From positions 1 to 64,000 of the forward strand of contig JAFQKF010000016.1 in NCBI GenBank assembly GCA_017397105.1: a DNA stretch of 64,000 nucleotides, read 5' to 3'. The DNA is from Clostridia bacterium (GTDB taxonomy: Bacteria > Bacillota > Clostridia > Oscillospirales > Acutalibacteraceae). Every line of letters starts with the position of its first letter. The stretch's first letter is position 1. Shown one piece after another: positions 45,569 through 53,600 of this stretch. The position numbers and the translations under genes were made by a program. The notes beneath the pieces were generated by a model. That model was not told the DNA's origin. It worked only from the letters and a program-made list of their open reading frames with translations, and ran no database searches.

Positions 45569-46948
45569 ATGTCAAAGAAACCTAATATTCTTATGTTTGG
45601 TATTGACAGCCTGCGCAGTGACCATATGAGCCTTTACGGTTACGACAGGCTTACCACACCTCATATTGATAAATACATTGATGAGGGCGGAATAGTGTTT
45701 GAAAATATGTTCAGCCCTTCCATTCCCACAACTCCCGGTTATGCGTCGATGCTTACGGGTCTTGATTGCTTCGGCACGGATTGTGTTGCTCTTCGCCACA
45801 AGGGTGATCTTATTGATTCCATTGAAACGCTTCCTGAAGTTCTCCGCAAGCACGGTTACACATCAACCTGCATAGGATTTAACGGCAACGCAGGTTCAAG
45901 AGGATTTGACAATTATATTTCATACGGCGATTGGGAACCTAATAAGGCGGCAAATCTTAATGACAAGGCAATTCCTGAGCTTGACCGTCTTGTGAAGCAG
46001 GATAAACCCTGGCTTATGTTCATGCGTCATATGGACCCTCATTCTCCTTATTATGCACCCAAGCCCTTTGACCGTTTGTTCTATGCGGATGACGAGTTTG
46101 ATCCCAATAATAAATCCCTTAAGCCCGTATATGAATTCAAGCCTTTCAGAGATTATTTCCTTTCCTGGTTCCCTGAGGGATGCACGGATGCTGAGTACAT
46201 AATCGCACAGTATGACGGTTGCGTTGCTTACATGGATGCTTGCATTAATCAGGTTCTTGAAAGACTCAGAGCTCTCGGCGTTGAGGATGATACTATCGTT
46301 ATTTTCACCTCTGACCATGGCGAAACTCTTTACGATCACGATTGTTATTTTGACCATCATTCAATTTATGATAACGTTCTGACCGTACCCTTTGCATTCA
46401 GATATTCAGGCTTCCCTTATTGCGGAAGAGTAGCTGATATCTGCCAGATTAAGGACGTAATGCCCACTATTCTTTCCCTTTGCGGTATTGACAGCGGCAT
46501 TGAATTCGACGGCAGAGATATGACCAAGGCTGTTACGGGAGAGGGTGTTAAGCAGGAGAGTGAGTTCTATATTACCGAGGCTACGTGGATGCGCAAGCAC
46601 GGCTGGAGAACTCCCGAATGGAAGCTTATGGTTGCTCTTGAGCCGGACTTCCACTTTAAACCTGAGATTGAGCTTTACAATCTTATTGATGACCCTCAGG
46701 AACTCAACAATATTGCCGATAAGGAACCCGAGGTTGTTGAATTCCTTAAAGCAAGAATGGAAGCACATATCAAAAAGCGTGAGGCTGAAACCGGCAGAAC
46801 CAATCCCATGTACACAAACCTTGACTGGAACGGATTCGGCAGACCCTTTGAGTCCTCACAGGAAGCGTACGATTCTCTCCATATCGGTGACCCCGAAGCT
46901 GCAAAAAAGCTTCAGGCAAAGCTTGCTGAAATGGGCGTTGAAGATTAA
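45569..46948 (+). CDS. Sulfatase-like alkaline-phosphatase-superfamily hydrolase, Thr nucleophile
   Basis: A 459-residue cytoplasmic protein (no signal peptide) with the sulfatase fold: NILMFGIDSLRSDH metal site (Asp13), FTSDHGETLYDH second Asp-His pair, and C-terminal DDPQELNNIAD typical of sulfatases. The activation motif C/S-x-P-x-R is TTPGY here, with Thr54 in place of the formylglycine Cys/Ser and Tyr58 in place of Arg. Formylglycine cannot form, so it is more likely a phosphodiesterase, phosphomonoesterase or phosphoglycosyl hydrolase using threonine directly, as LtaS-type enzymes do. It lies 21 bp after the PF01261 gene. Confidence 0.82.
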   Translation: MSKKPNILMFGIDSLRSDHMSLYGYDRLTTPHIDKYIDEGGIVFENMFSPSIPTTPGYASMLTGLDCFGTDCVALRHKGDLIDSIETLPEVLRKHGYTSTCIGFNGNAGSRGFDNYISYGDWEPNKAANLNDKAIPELDRLVKQDKPWLMFMRHMDPHSPYYAPKPFDRLFYADDEFDPNNKSLKPVYEFKPFRDYFLSWFPEGCTDAEYIIAQYDGCVAYMDACINQVLERLRALGVEDDTIVIFTSDHGETLYDHDCYFDHHSIYDNVLTVPFAFRYSGFPYCGRVADICQIKDVMPTILSLCGIDSGIEFDGRDMTKAVTGEGVKQESEFYITEATWMRKHGWRTPEWKLMVALEPDFHFKPEIELYNLIDDPQELNNIADKEPEVVEFLKARMEAHIKKREAETGRTNPMYTNLDWNGFGRPFESSQEAYDSLHIGDPEAAKKLQAKLAEMGVED

Positions 46949-46966
46949 AGAAAGTAAGGCGATACT

Positions 46967-47977
46967 ATGCAAAGAACCTGTGTTATAGGCATGGGTCCTA
47001 TCGGTAATAATCACGCAACCGCTTACACTCAGTGTGAGTGTGCTGAGCTTGTAGGAGTTTGCGATAAAAATCCGGAGCGTGCAAAAAAAGCAGGTGAAAA
47101 ATACGGTGTCCCGTATTTCCTTGATGCACAGCAGATGCTTGATGCTCTCAAGCCTGACATCTGTTCGGTTGCAACCGGCGGATATGAGTATTCAAGTGAC
47201 CATTGTGAGCCTACTCTTCAGGCTCTTGAGGCGGGCTGCCACGTTCTTGGCGAAAAGCCTATAAGCAACTCTCTCAAGGATGCAAAGCTTATGGTTGATA
47301 CTGCCGAAAGGCTTGGCAGATGCTACGGAATTGACCTTAATCACCGCTTTACACCTGCTGCAAGGCAGGCAAAAAAGTGGCAGGATGACGGCAGAATCGG
47401 TGAGCTCCTGTTTTGCAACATGGCACTTTGGATTGGCAAATTCATGCCGCTTGATTCTGTTTTCTATCATCTTAAAGCGCTTAACCCTCATTCCGTAAAC
47501 ATTATGCAGTATTTCTGCGGTCCGGTAAAAGAAGTTTCCTGCTTTGCTATGAAAGCAAGCGGAAGGGACATTTATTCAACTTCTTCAATCAATATGCGCT
47601 TTGAGTGCGGAGCGGTAGGTCACCTGACAAGCTCTTATGATATCAAGCGCGGTCATCCCATGGAGCGTTGCGAAGTGGCGGGTGTTGACGGCAGATTTAT
47701 CTTTGAGGATATGTGGCGCGAGGCTGTGCTTTATCCTGCGGATTCCTGGGTCAAAGAGGTTTACACCAACCCTGTTTTTGACGGATTTGCAGGCTTTTAC
47801 GATACTTTTAAGGACAGAATACATACCTTTGTCCGTCAGGTTGAGGCAGGCGCAAGGCCTGAGGAAATTGACGGAAGCGGCAAGGAAGGTCTTGAAGCTT
47901 CAAGAGTTATCCACGCAGCTATTCAGTCCATTAAAGAAAACGGCGCCGTTATTCAGGTGTCTTCAATAACAGAATAA
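46967..47977 (+). CDS. Gfo/Idh/MocA-family oxidoreductase (first of two)
   Basis: A 336-residue NAD(P)-dependent sugar dehydrogenase. The Rossmann motif is CVIGMGPIGNNHA at residues 4-16; the catalytic-lysine motif is VLGEKPISNSL (about residue 98), and LNHRFTPAARQA follows. The substrate is a sugar, inositol or keto-sugar. RBS AAGGCGA. It is followed 19 bp later by a second, divergent paralogue, suggesting paired oxidation and reduction around a keto intermediate. Confidence 0.88.
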   Translation: MQRTCVIGMGPIGNNHATAYTQCECAELVGVCDKNPERAKKAGEKYGVPYFLDAQQMLDALKPDICSVATGGYEYSSDHCEPTLQALEAGCHVLGEKPISNSLKDAKLMVDTAERLGRCYGIDLNHRFTPAARQAKKWQDDGRIGELLFCNMALWIGKFMPLDSVFYHLKALNPHSVNIMQYFCGPVKEVSCFAMKASGRDIYSTSSINMRFECGAVGHLTSSYDIKRGHPMERCEVAGVDGRFIFEDMWREAVLYPADSWVKEVYTNPVFDGFAGFYDTFKDRIHTFVRQVEAGARPEEIDGSGKEGLEASRVIHAAIQSIKENGAVIQVSSITE

Positions 47978-47996
47978 ATATGAAAGGATTTTGATT

Positions 47997-49085
47997 ATGG
48001 CTAATTCACCTTTAAAAGTCGGTGTAGTAGGTATGGGCGGTATCGGCCGTACACATTGCAGAGCATATGTTGCAGATGAACTCGCAGAGCTTGTTGCGGT
48101 TTGCGACCTTATCAAAGAAAGAGCCGATGAAGCTGCAGAAGAATTTTCTGTTCCTGCATTTTACAGCCTTAAGGAAATGCTTGCAGCTTTCCCCGAGCTT
48201 GATATAGTTGACGTTACCACCAGCGGTCTTGAAAACGGAAGCTGGCATTATGAACCCGTAATGGAAGCTCTTGATGCAGGTAAGAACGTTTTAACCGAAA
48301 AGCCTATCTCAAATAATATAATCGAAGCCAGAGAAATGGTTGATTATGCTACCAAAAAGAACGTATATCTCGGCTGCAATCTTAATCATTTCTTCTCAGA
48401 ACCTGCAGATATAGCAAGGCAGTATATTGCTGACGGAAAAATCGGCGAGCAGATTTATTGCATAAATAAGGTTGGATTTAACGGAAGCGTTATTGTACCT
48501 TCGGATATTGATAAAAACTCCCGTTGGCAGCTTCCCTATTCCCATGCTAAAGCGTTCCTTACCCATCCTTTCTCTGTTATGCGCCATTTCTGCGGCGACG
48601 TTACCCACATTCAGGCATTTATGGATAAGCCCGGTCCCCGCAGACAGGGCGGCGACCTGATGCTTTCAATTCAGAGCATTCACATGAAATTCCAGAACGG
48701 CTGCGTAGGCTATCTTCTTTCACAGAGAGGTGATGCGCATTTCGGCCTCGGCGGATGGTGGAGCTTTGAGCTTGCAGGCACAAGCGGTACCTTCTGCATT
48801 GAAAACTGCGTTGAGCAGATTACCTACTGGGAGCTTGATAAGGAACCTGTTGTTCACAATACGGGAGTTACTGATTTCGGTGCAACCTTCCCCATCAGAA
48901 TTCACGCTTTCCTTGAGGATATTACAAACGGTGTTCCCAAAGAGCATATCCGTGCAAGCGGCAGAGATGCCCTTGCCACAATGGAATATATCTTTGCTGC
49001 AATTGATTCGTTTGAATCGGGCGGTCAGATTGTACGTCCCCATGCTCTTCCTCCCATTCACGGCGATTGCCGCATAATCAAATAA
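47997..49085 (+). CDS. Gfo/Idh/MocA-family oxidoreductase (second of two)
   Basis: A 362-residue dehydrogenase with VGVVGMGGIGRTHCRAY at residues 9-25, the VLTEKPISNNI lysine motif and CNLNHFFSEPADIAR. The end, RPHALPPIHGDCRI, has several histidines and cysteines. It shares the EKPISN motif with its neighbour but the rest differs clearly, so the two probably act on different substrates or in opposite directions. Start ATG 47997 has AAAGGA; the TTG at 47991 is too close to it. Last gene of the operon. Confidence 0.88.
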   Translation: MANSPLKVGVVGMGGIGRTHCRAYVADELAELVAVCDLIKERADEAAEEFSVPAFYSLKEMLAAFPELDIVDVTTSGLENGSWHYEPVMEALDAGKNVLTEKPISNNIIEAREMVDYATKKNVYLGCNLNHFFSEPADIARQYIADGKIGEQIYCINKVGFNGSVIVPSDIDKNSRWQLPYSHAKAFLTHPFSVMRHFCGDVTHIQAFMDKPGPRRQGGDLMLSIQSIHMKFQNGCVGYLLSQRGDAHFGLGGWWSFELAGTSGTFCIENCVEQITYWELDKEPVVHNTGVTDFGATFPIRIHAFLEDITNGVPKEHIRASGRDALATMEYIFAAIDSFESGGQIVRPHALPPIHGDCRIIK

Positions 49086-49099
49086 TCAAAGCAAAAAAT

Positions 49100-49130
49100 G
49101 AGCCGCCTCACCTTGGTGAGACGGCTCTCT
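49100..49130. terminator. Bidirectional terminator
   Basis: Stem GAGCCGCCTCACC / GGTGAGACGGCTC (one mismatch) with TT loop; T-runs on both strands serve the oxidoreductase operon and the convergent SPFH gene. Confidence 0.85.
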
Positions 49131-49141
49131 TTATCTTTTTG

Positions 49142-50068
49142 TTAATCGTTCATAACTGCTTCTTTTATGCCTGAAGCAAGGCCTGCTATTGACTGGATTT
49201 CGCTGGGGATAATGATCTTTGTAGCCTTGCCGTCAGCGGCAGTTTCAAAGGCTTCAAGGCTCTTTAAGGTAAGATAGCCTGATTTGGGATCGGATTCGTT
49301 GATAAGAGCAATTGCCTTTGCTCTTGCCTGCTCAACCTTGAGAATAGCTTCAGCTTCACCCTCAGCTTCGCGGATTTTTGATTCTTTGATAGCCTCTGCA
49401 CGCAGGATTGCTGCCTGCTTTTCGCCTTCAGCTGCAAGAATCTGGCTTTCCTTGTGACCTTCCGCAACAAGCACCTTGCTTGCTTTTTCACCCTCAGCGT
49501 TGAGGATTGCTTCACGGCGCTGACGTTCAGCCTTCATCTGCTTTTCCATAGCGTCCTGAATTTCCTTGGGAGGAATGATGTTTTTAAGCTCAACTCTGTT
49601 TACCTTGATGCCCCATGCATCGGTTGCCTCGTCAAGAATAACTCTGATTTTGGCGTTGATGGTGTCACGGGAGGTGAGGGTGCTGTCAAGCTCAAGGTCA
49701 CCAATAATATTACGAAGAGTGGTAGCGGTGAGATTTTCAATAGCTGAAATGGGGTTTTCAACACCGTATGTGTAAAGCTTAGGGTCTGTAATCTGGAAGA
49801 AAACGACCGTGTCTATCTGCATGGTAACGTTATCCTTTGTGATAACGGGCTGGGGAGGAAAGTCCACAACTCTTTCTTTAAGAGAAACACGCTTTGCAAT
49901 TCTTTCAATAAAAGGTATTTTGATGTGAAGACCCGTCTGCCAGGTTGTGCTGTATGTTCCGAGTCTTTCAATAACGTAAGCGGTAGACTGAGCTACAACC
50001 TTGATGTTTGCAACAAGTACCGCAAGAGCAATAACTACAATGATAGCCAGAACAATAAATATTGTCAT
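49142..50068 (-). CDS. SPFH/Band-7 (stomatin-like) membrane protein
   Basis: A 308-residue protein with one N-terminal membrane helix (IFIVLAIIVVIALAVLVA), the SPFH domain (VIERLGTYSTTWQTGLH, VTMQIDTVVFFQITDP) and a long Ala/Glu/Lys-rich coiled coil (about 180-250), as in QmcA and slipin-type stomatins. These form membrane scaffolds that influence protease and lipid organisation. ATG 50068 is favoured by the GGAGGT site; the frame extends six codons further. It lies 26 bp downstream of the NfeD gene, its usual partner. Confidence 0.92.
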   Translation of the reverse strand: MTIFIVLAIIVVIALAVLVANIKVVAQSTAYVIERLGTYSTTWQTGLHIKIPFIERIAKRVSLKERVVDFPPQPVITKDNVTMQIDTVVFFQITDPKLYTYGVENPISAIENLTATTLRNIIGDLELDSTLTSRDTINAKIRVILDEATDAWGIKVNRVELKNIIPPKEIQDAMEKQMKAERQRREAILNAEGEKASKVLVAEGHKESQILAAEGEKQAAILRAEAIKESKIREAEGEAEAILKVEQARAKAIALINESDPKSGYLTLKSLEAFETAADGKATKIIIPSEIQSIAGLASGIKEAVMND

Positions 50069-50094
50069 AACAAATACCTCCGTCAATTATTTAA

Positions 50095-50538
50095 TCATAC
50101 GTTAGCGGTAACAACGGAAACAACGACCCTTACGCCCTTGATTTCCTTGATAACCACTCTTTCGCCCTTTGGGATGATTTCGCCGTTTTCCGAACGTGCA
50201 GACCAGGTAATACCGTCAATAACGACACAGCCTGTTCCTTCGATATTGTTGATATCTTCGGTTACAACAGCTTCTGAGCCGATACATCGGTCCGCATTTG
50301 TAGGCTGAATCTTGCTGTGTGTGAATTTTTTAACCAGCGGGCGGGTGGCAATAAGAGCAACAGCAGATACAACAATAAACAGTACAATTTCAAGCCAGAG
50401 CTTGGCACCGCATAAGTGCGCAATAAGCGCTGCAAGCGAACCTGCTGCAAACCAGATTGTAACCAGCTGGGCGGTTAAAGCTTCAACAATAATGAACAAA
50501 GCAAGCAGACCTGCCCACACCATTAACTCAACTGACAT
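50095..50538 (-). CDS. NfeD-family membrane protein
   Basis: A 147-residue protein with two or three membrane helices (VWAGLLALFIIVEAL, LWLEIVLFIVVSAVALIA) and a C-terminal OB-fold (GSEAVVTEDINN to GERVVIKEIKGVRVVV). This is the short NfeD form that pairs with stomatin-like proteins. ATG 50538 has AAAGGAG 8 bases upstream; an ATG at 50562 has none. First gene of the NfeD-SPFH operon. Confidence 0.9.
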   Translation of the reverse strand: MSVELMVWAGLLALFIIVEALTAQLVTIWFAAGSLAALIAHLCGAKLWLEIVLFIVVSAVALIATRPLVKKFTHSKIQPTNADRCIGSEAVVTEDINNIEGTGCVVIDGITWSARSENGEIIPKGERVVIKEIKGVRVVVSVVTANV

Positions 50539-50580
50539 CACCTTGTCTCCTTTCTCTTTCATTCACCTGAGTGTGATTAT

Positions 50581-50609
50581 ATTTTAGCATATCACTTTGC
50601 AAAAATCAA
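50581..50609 (-). promoter_or_regulatory. Promoter of the NfeD-SPFH operon
   Basis: Minus strand TTGATT (50609-50604), 17-bp spacer, TAAAAT (50586-50581). An alternative TATAAT sits 5 bases further downstream. Confidence 0.6.
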
Positions 50610-50747
50610 TATATCTTCTTTGTGTGATTTCCATATATCGTACCACGGATTAAAAACAATACTATATATTGTATATAGCTTTAGGCTGTATACTTGCGCT
50701 TGTATACAGAATTGATTGTAAATTATTTGTGAATAGAGAAGTTTGCT

Positions 50748-51128
50748 TTAAAAAATATTTTCCTTTTTGATTATTTCGTTATCTTTTATGGTGGCAATGG
50801 AATCTTTAGCATCAAAACACGCTTGTCTGTATGCGGAGCGGTTGGCTTCTGAAGTGTAAATCAGCAATAAGTCAATGCATCTTTGTGCGGCTTCTATATG
50901 TGTATTTGAAGTTACGCATTTTAAGAACTTTTTGCTTTTGCGCCATTGATTTGCAAGAAGCTGTGTTTCTTCAGCAAGAGTGTCCTCATCGGCGTATGAG
51001 GCTATTTCGTAAAGATTGTCGAGTGAACTTATTAATGCCTGCGTGTTACTGCCGATTGAGTAATGAATCCATAATGCCGTAATCATAACACCAACAATCA
51101 TCAATAGCGATAAATAGAATCTTTTCAT
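50748..51128 (-). CDS. DUF4363 family protein
   Basis: A 126-residue protein with an N-terminal membrane helix (LSLLMIVGVMITALWI) and a helical extracytoplasmic part with WRKSKKFLKCVTSNTHIEAA. Size and pattern match DUF4363, a clostridial family of unknown role that is regularly encoded right after a DUF421 protein, as here (2-bp gap). RBS AAGGAG. The two probably work together in the membrane. Confidence 0.8.
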   Translation of the reverse strand: MKRFYLSLLMIVGVMITALWIHYSIGSNTQALISSLDNLYEIASYADEDTLAEETQLLANQWRKSKKFLKCVTSNTHIEAAQRCIDLLLIYTSEANRSAYRQACFDAKDSIATIKDNEIIKKENIF

Positions 51129-51130
51129 TT

Positions 51131-51799
51131 TTACTCCTTAATAATTATCTGAGCTTCTCCTGCGGTGTCAATAGTCATCAGCAGGATGCTTTCGAGCATC
51201 AGCTTTTTGTTTTTGATTTTCTTCATTATTTCTTTTTCGCTTGTTTCTGCTTCTTTTATACCGTCGGCGCAGAAGCAACCGTCACACACAACGGTTATCG
51301 GAAAACTCCGCTTTTTAACTTTTATTTGCAAATCTGCCGGTGTTACCGGAGTTGCTTCTGCCTGAGTCATTATACTCAGCTTGCCGTTTGTTTCAAAAAC
51401 CGCGTAAGCTATATCCTCTATACAGAATACATCCTTTTGACGCATTGCACACAGCAGATCGTCTGTGGTGATTCTCAGTCTTTTCATCTGAGTCTGGTCA
51501 ATAACACCGTCACGGATAATCACAACGGGGTTTCCGTCAAGCACACGGCGGCATTTATAAGATTTCATACATATGACGGAGCTGATTATTTCAAAGCTAA
51601 CTATTACAAGCAGAACCGCAACTGAATTAATTATCGGCAAGGAATTATCCTGAATGGGTATTGTGGCTATTTCGGAAATAAGAATTGTTGTGACAAGCTC
51701 CGAAGGCTGAAGTTCACCGATTTGCCTTTTTCCCATAAAGCGGACGGAACAAATGGTTATGGCATAAATTATGGTTGCTCTTATAAGGGTGATAAGCAT
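51131..51799 (-). CDS. DUF421 (YetF-like) membrane protein
   Basis: A 222-residue protein with three N-terminal membrane helices (IRATIIYAITICSVRFMGKRQ is the first region) and a cytoplasmic domain with VLDGNPVVIIRDGVIDQTQM and LRITTDDLLCAMRQKDVFCI, the hallmark of DUF421/YetF proteins. Relatives in Bacillus include proteins that affect spore resistance and membrane properties. It precedes DUF4363 in an operon; RBS AAAGGATG. Confidence 0.9.
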   Translation of the reverse strand: MLITLIRATIIYAITICSVRFMGKRQIGELQPSELVTTILISEIATIPIQDNSLPIINSVAVLLVIVSFEIISSVICMKSYKCRRVLDGNPVVIIRDGVIDQTQMKRLRITTDDLLCAMRQKDVFCIEDIAYAVFETNGKLSIMTQAEATPVTPADLQIKVKKRSFPITVVCDGCFCADGIKEAETSEKEIMKKIKNKKLMLESILLMTIDTAGEAQIIIKE

Positions 51800-51816
51800 A
51801 AAAACATCCTTTCGCA

Positions 51817-51845
51817 GTTATATGCTTATTTTATCCCGTTTGCAA
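51817..51845 (-). promoter_or_regulatory. Promoter of the DUF421-DUF4363 operon
   Basis: Minus strand TTGCAA (51845-51840), 17-bp spacer, TATAAC (51822-51817). Its -35 box is 9 bp from the -35 box of the divergent ROK promoter. Confidence 0.6.
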
Positions 51846-51854
51846 AAAATATGC

Positions 51855-51883
51855 TTGTTTTGTATCGGCATATGGCTTATAAT
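51855..51883 (+). promoter_or_regulatory. Promoter of the ROK-GmhA operon
   Basis: TTGTTT (51855-51860), 17-bp spacer, TATAAT (51878-51883), back to back with the DUF421 promoter. Confidence 0.65.
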
Positions 51884-51916
51884 TAAATTTACAGAACAAA
51901 AATCGGGGGTGTTGGT

Positions 51917-52915
51917 ATTAAATATTATTTGGGCATTGATATAGGCGGTACAAAGTGTGCGGTAATACTTGCTCAGAGTGATCCGGTAAAAATCATTCGC
52001 AAAAAAGCCTTTGCTACCGAGCAACCCAGAGGTTATAAGTATATAATTTCAAATATAATTAATGCAGTTGAAAATGTTCTTGCAGAGAGTAATGTTAAAG
52101 TGTCTGACGTGCTTGCAGCGGGTATAAGCTGCGGAGGGCCGTTGGACAGTAAAAACGGAATTATAAAGCGCCCGCCGAACCTTCCCGATTGGGATGAAGT
52201 GCCTGTTACTCATATGATCGGTAGTCATTTCGGCTTTCCTGTTTTTTTGCAGAATGATGCAAATGCCTGCGCTTTGGCGGAGTGGAAATACGGCGCCGGC
52301 AGGGGATGCGAAAATATGGTTTTTCTTACGTTCGGCACGGGAATGGGCGCAGGTCTTATTCTTGACGGCAAGCTTTACAGCGGCACAAACGATATGGCAG
52401 GCGAGGTAGGTCATATACGCATTGAAAATGACGGACCTGTCGGCTATTCAAAGGCAGGTTCGTTTGAGGGCTTTTGCAGCGGCGGAGGAATTGCGAGAAC
52501 AGCACGTCAGGCGGCGTTGCAATATATTGAAGAAGGCAAAAAATCAGTTCTTTTTGAAAACGCTGAAGAGATAGAATCTATAACGGCGAAAACTCTGGCA
52601 ATTGCCGCTGATGACGGCGACGAATTTGCGCTCGGAATATACCGCAAGTGCGGCGAAAAACTCGGAAAAGGTCTTGCAATTATAATCGATATACTTAACC
52701 CCGAAAAAATAGTGATAGGCAGTATCTATGAAAGAAGCGGTCATCTGCTCAGAGAAAGTATGTACCGCACCCTTGAGGAGGAAGCGCTTTCGCTTTCTTA
52801 CGGATGCTGTGAGATAGTTGCGGCAGAGCTTGGCGACAGTATCGGAGATTATGCCGCTCTCGGAATAGCCGCTTCAGGCTATGAAAGGATGTGTGAGGAT
52901 GAAAGAAATTCTTGA
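51917..52915 (+). CDS. ROK-family sugar kinase, probable ATT start
   Basis: A 332-residue sugar kinase from the proposed ATT start, or 328 from TTG 51929. ATP site GIDIGGTKCAV is at the N-terminus; FLQNDANACALAEW and TFGTGMGAG follow. The GGGGGTG site ends 5 bases before ATT 51917, and a start there gives the usual IKYYLGIDIGGTK beginning; TTG 51929 would be 17 bases away. The ROK zinc motif (CxCGxxGCxE) after GEVGHIRI is replaced by GPVGYSKAGSFEGF, with no cysteine pair, so this is a zinc-less variant. It overlaps the GmhA-like gene by 17 bases. Confidence 0.85.
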   Translation: MKYYLGIDIGGTKCAVILAQSDPVKIIRKKAFATEQPRGYKYIISNIINAVENVLAESNVKVSDVLAAGISCGGPLDSKNGIIKRPPNLPDWDEVPVTHMIGSHFGFPVFLQNDANACALAEWKYGAGRGCENMVFLTFGTGMGAGLILDGKLYSGTNDMAGEVGHIRIENDGPVGYSKAGSFEGFCSGGGIARTARQAALQYIEEGKKSVLFENAEEIESITAKTLAIAADDGDEFALGIYRKCGEKLGKGLAIIIDILNPEKIVIGSIYERSGHLLRESMYRTLEEEALSLSYGCCEIVAAELGDSIGDYAALGIAASGYERMCEDERNS

Positions 52916-53531
52916 CAGTCTTATAGAACGCTACCCCGTGCTTGAGTGTGTTAAGGCAGATATATGGGCCGCTTATGAGATAATTGAAGAAACCTATGTC
53001 AATGGAGGTAAGCTCCTTGCCTGCGGTAACGGCGGAAGCGCGGCAGATGCCGATCACATCGTCGGTGAGCTTATGAAAGGTTTCTTGCTTCAAAGGCCGC
53101 TTGACAGTGATGAAAAGAGCCGTTTTGATACTGTAAGAAACGGTACGGTTATAGCTGATGCGCTTCAGGGAGGTCTGCCTGCAATTTCACTTTGTGCACA
53201 GGCGGCGCTTATGACGGCCTATATGAATGACGTTGGAGCCGATACGGTTTTTGCTCAGCAGGTCTATGCTTATTCAAAAAACAGTCCCGACGTCCTTGTT
53301 GCGCTGAGCACGTCAGGCAATTCGGATAACGTTGTTAAAGCTGTTGCGGCGGCGAATGCAACGGGAATTAAAAGTATTTCAATAACAGGACAAAATGAAA
53401 GCAAACTAAGTGAGGACAGTACGGTTTGCATAAAACTTCCCGAAACAGAAACTTATAAAATCCAGGAGTTGACTCTTCCTGTTTATCACGCGCTTTGTGC
53501 GATGACGGAAAAACGCTTTTTCAATAAGTAA
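52899..53531 (+). CDS. gmhA: SIS-domain phosphoheptose isomerase-like protein
   Basis: A 210-residue SIS protein. GGKLLACGNGGSAADADHIVGELM (residues about 33-56; key part GNGGSAADA) and VLVALSTSGNSDNVVKA are the phosphosugar-binding loops typical of GmhA, which turns sedoheptulose-7-phosphate into glycero-manno-heptose-7-phosphate. The conserved acidic residue in GELMKGF and QQVYAY region fit. ATG 52899 has AAAGGA 9 bases upstream and lies inside the ROK gene end. Coupling to a sugar kinase suggests a heptose or other sugar-phosphate activation pathway. Confidence 0.85.
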   Translation: MKEILDSLIERYPVLECVKADIWAAYEIIEETYVNGGKLLACGNGGSAADADHIVGELMKGFLLQRPLDSDEKSRFDTVRNGTVIADALQGGLPAISLCAQAALMTAYMNDVGADTVFAQQVYAYSKNSPDVLVALSTSGNSDNVVKAVAAANATGIKSISITGQNESKLSEDSTVCIKLPETETYKIQELTLPVYHALCAMTEKRFFNK

Positions 53532-53537
53532 TATTTT

Positions 53538-53589
53538 CCCGTGTGAGAGCATATTTTGAAACAGTATCATTCTGTTATTCTCACACGGG
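53538..53589 (+). other. Long-range hairpin in the spoIIID leader
   Basis: CCCGTGTGAGA (53538-53548) pairs perfectly with TCTCACACGGG (53579-53589); the loop holds a smaller AACAG / CTGTT stem. The 3' arm runs into the ribosome binding site GGGAGG of spoIIID, so folding would mask it. There is no T-run, so it is not a simple terminator of the upstream gmhA-like gene. Confidence 0.7.
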
Positions 53590-53600
53590 AGGTTATCCGC

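Noticed and set aside
53549..53575. Sigma-E promoter of spoIIID
   Set aside because: The -35 match GCATATTT is full, but no CATACAAT-like -10 box occurs 13 to 15 bp downstream, so it is not listed as a promoter.
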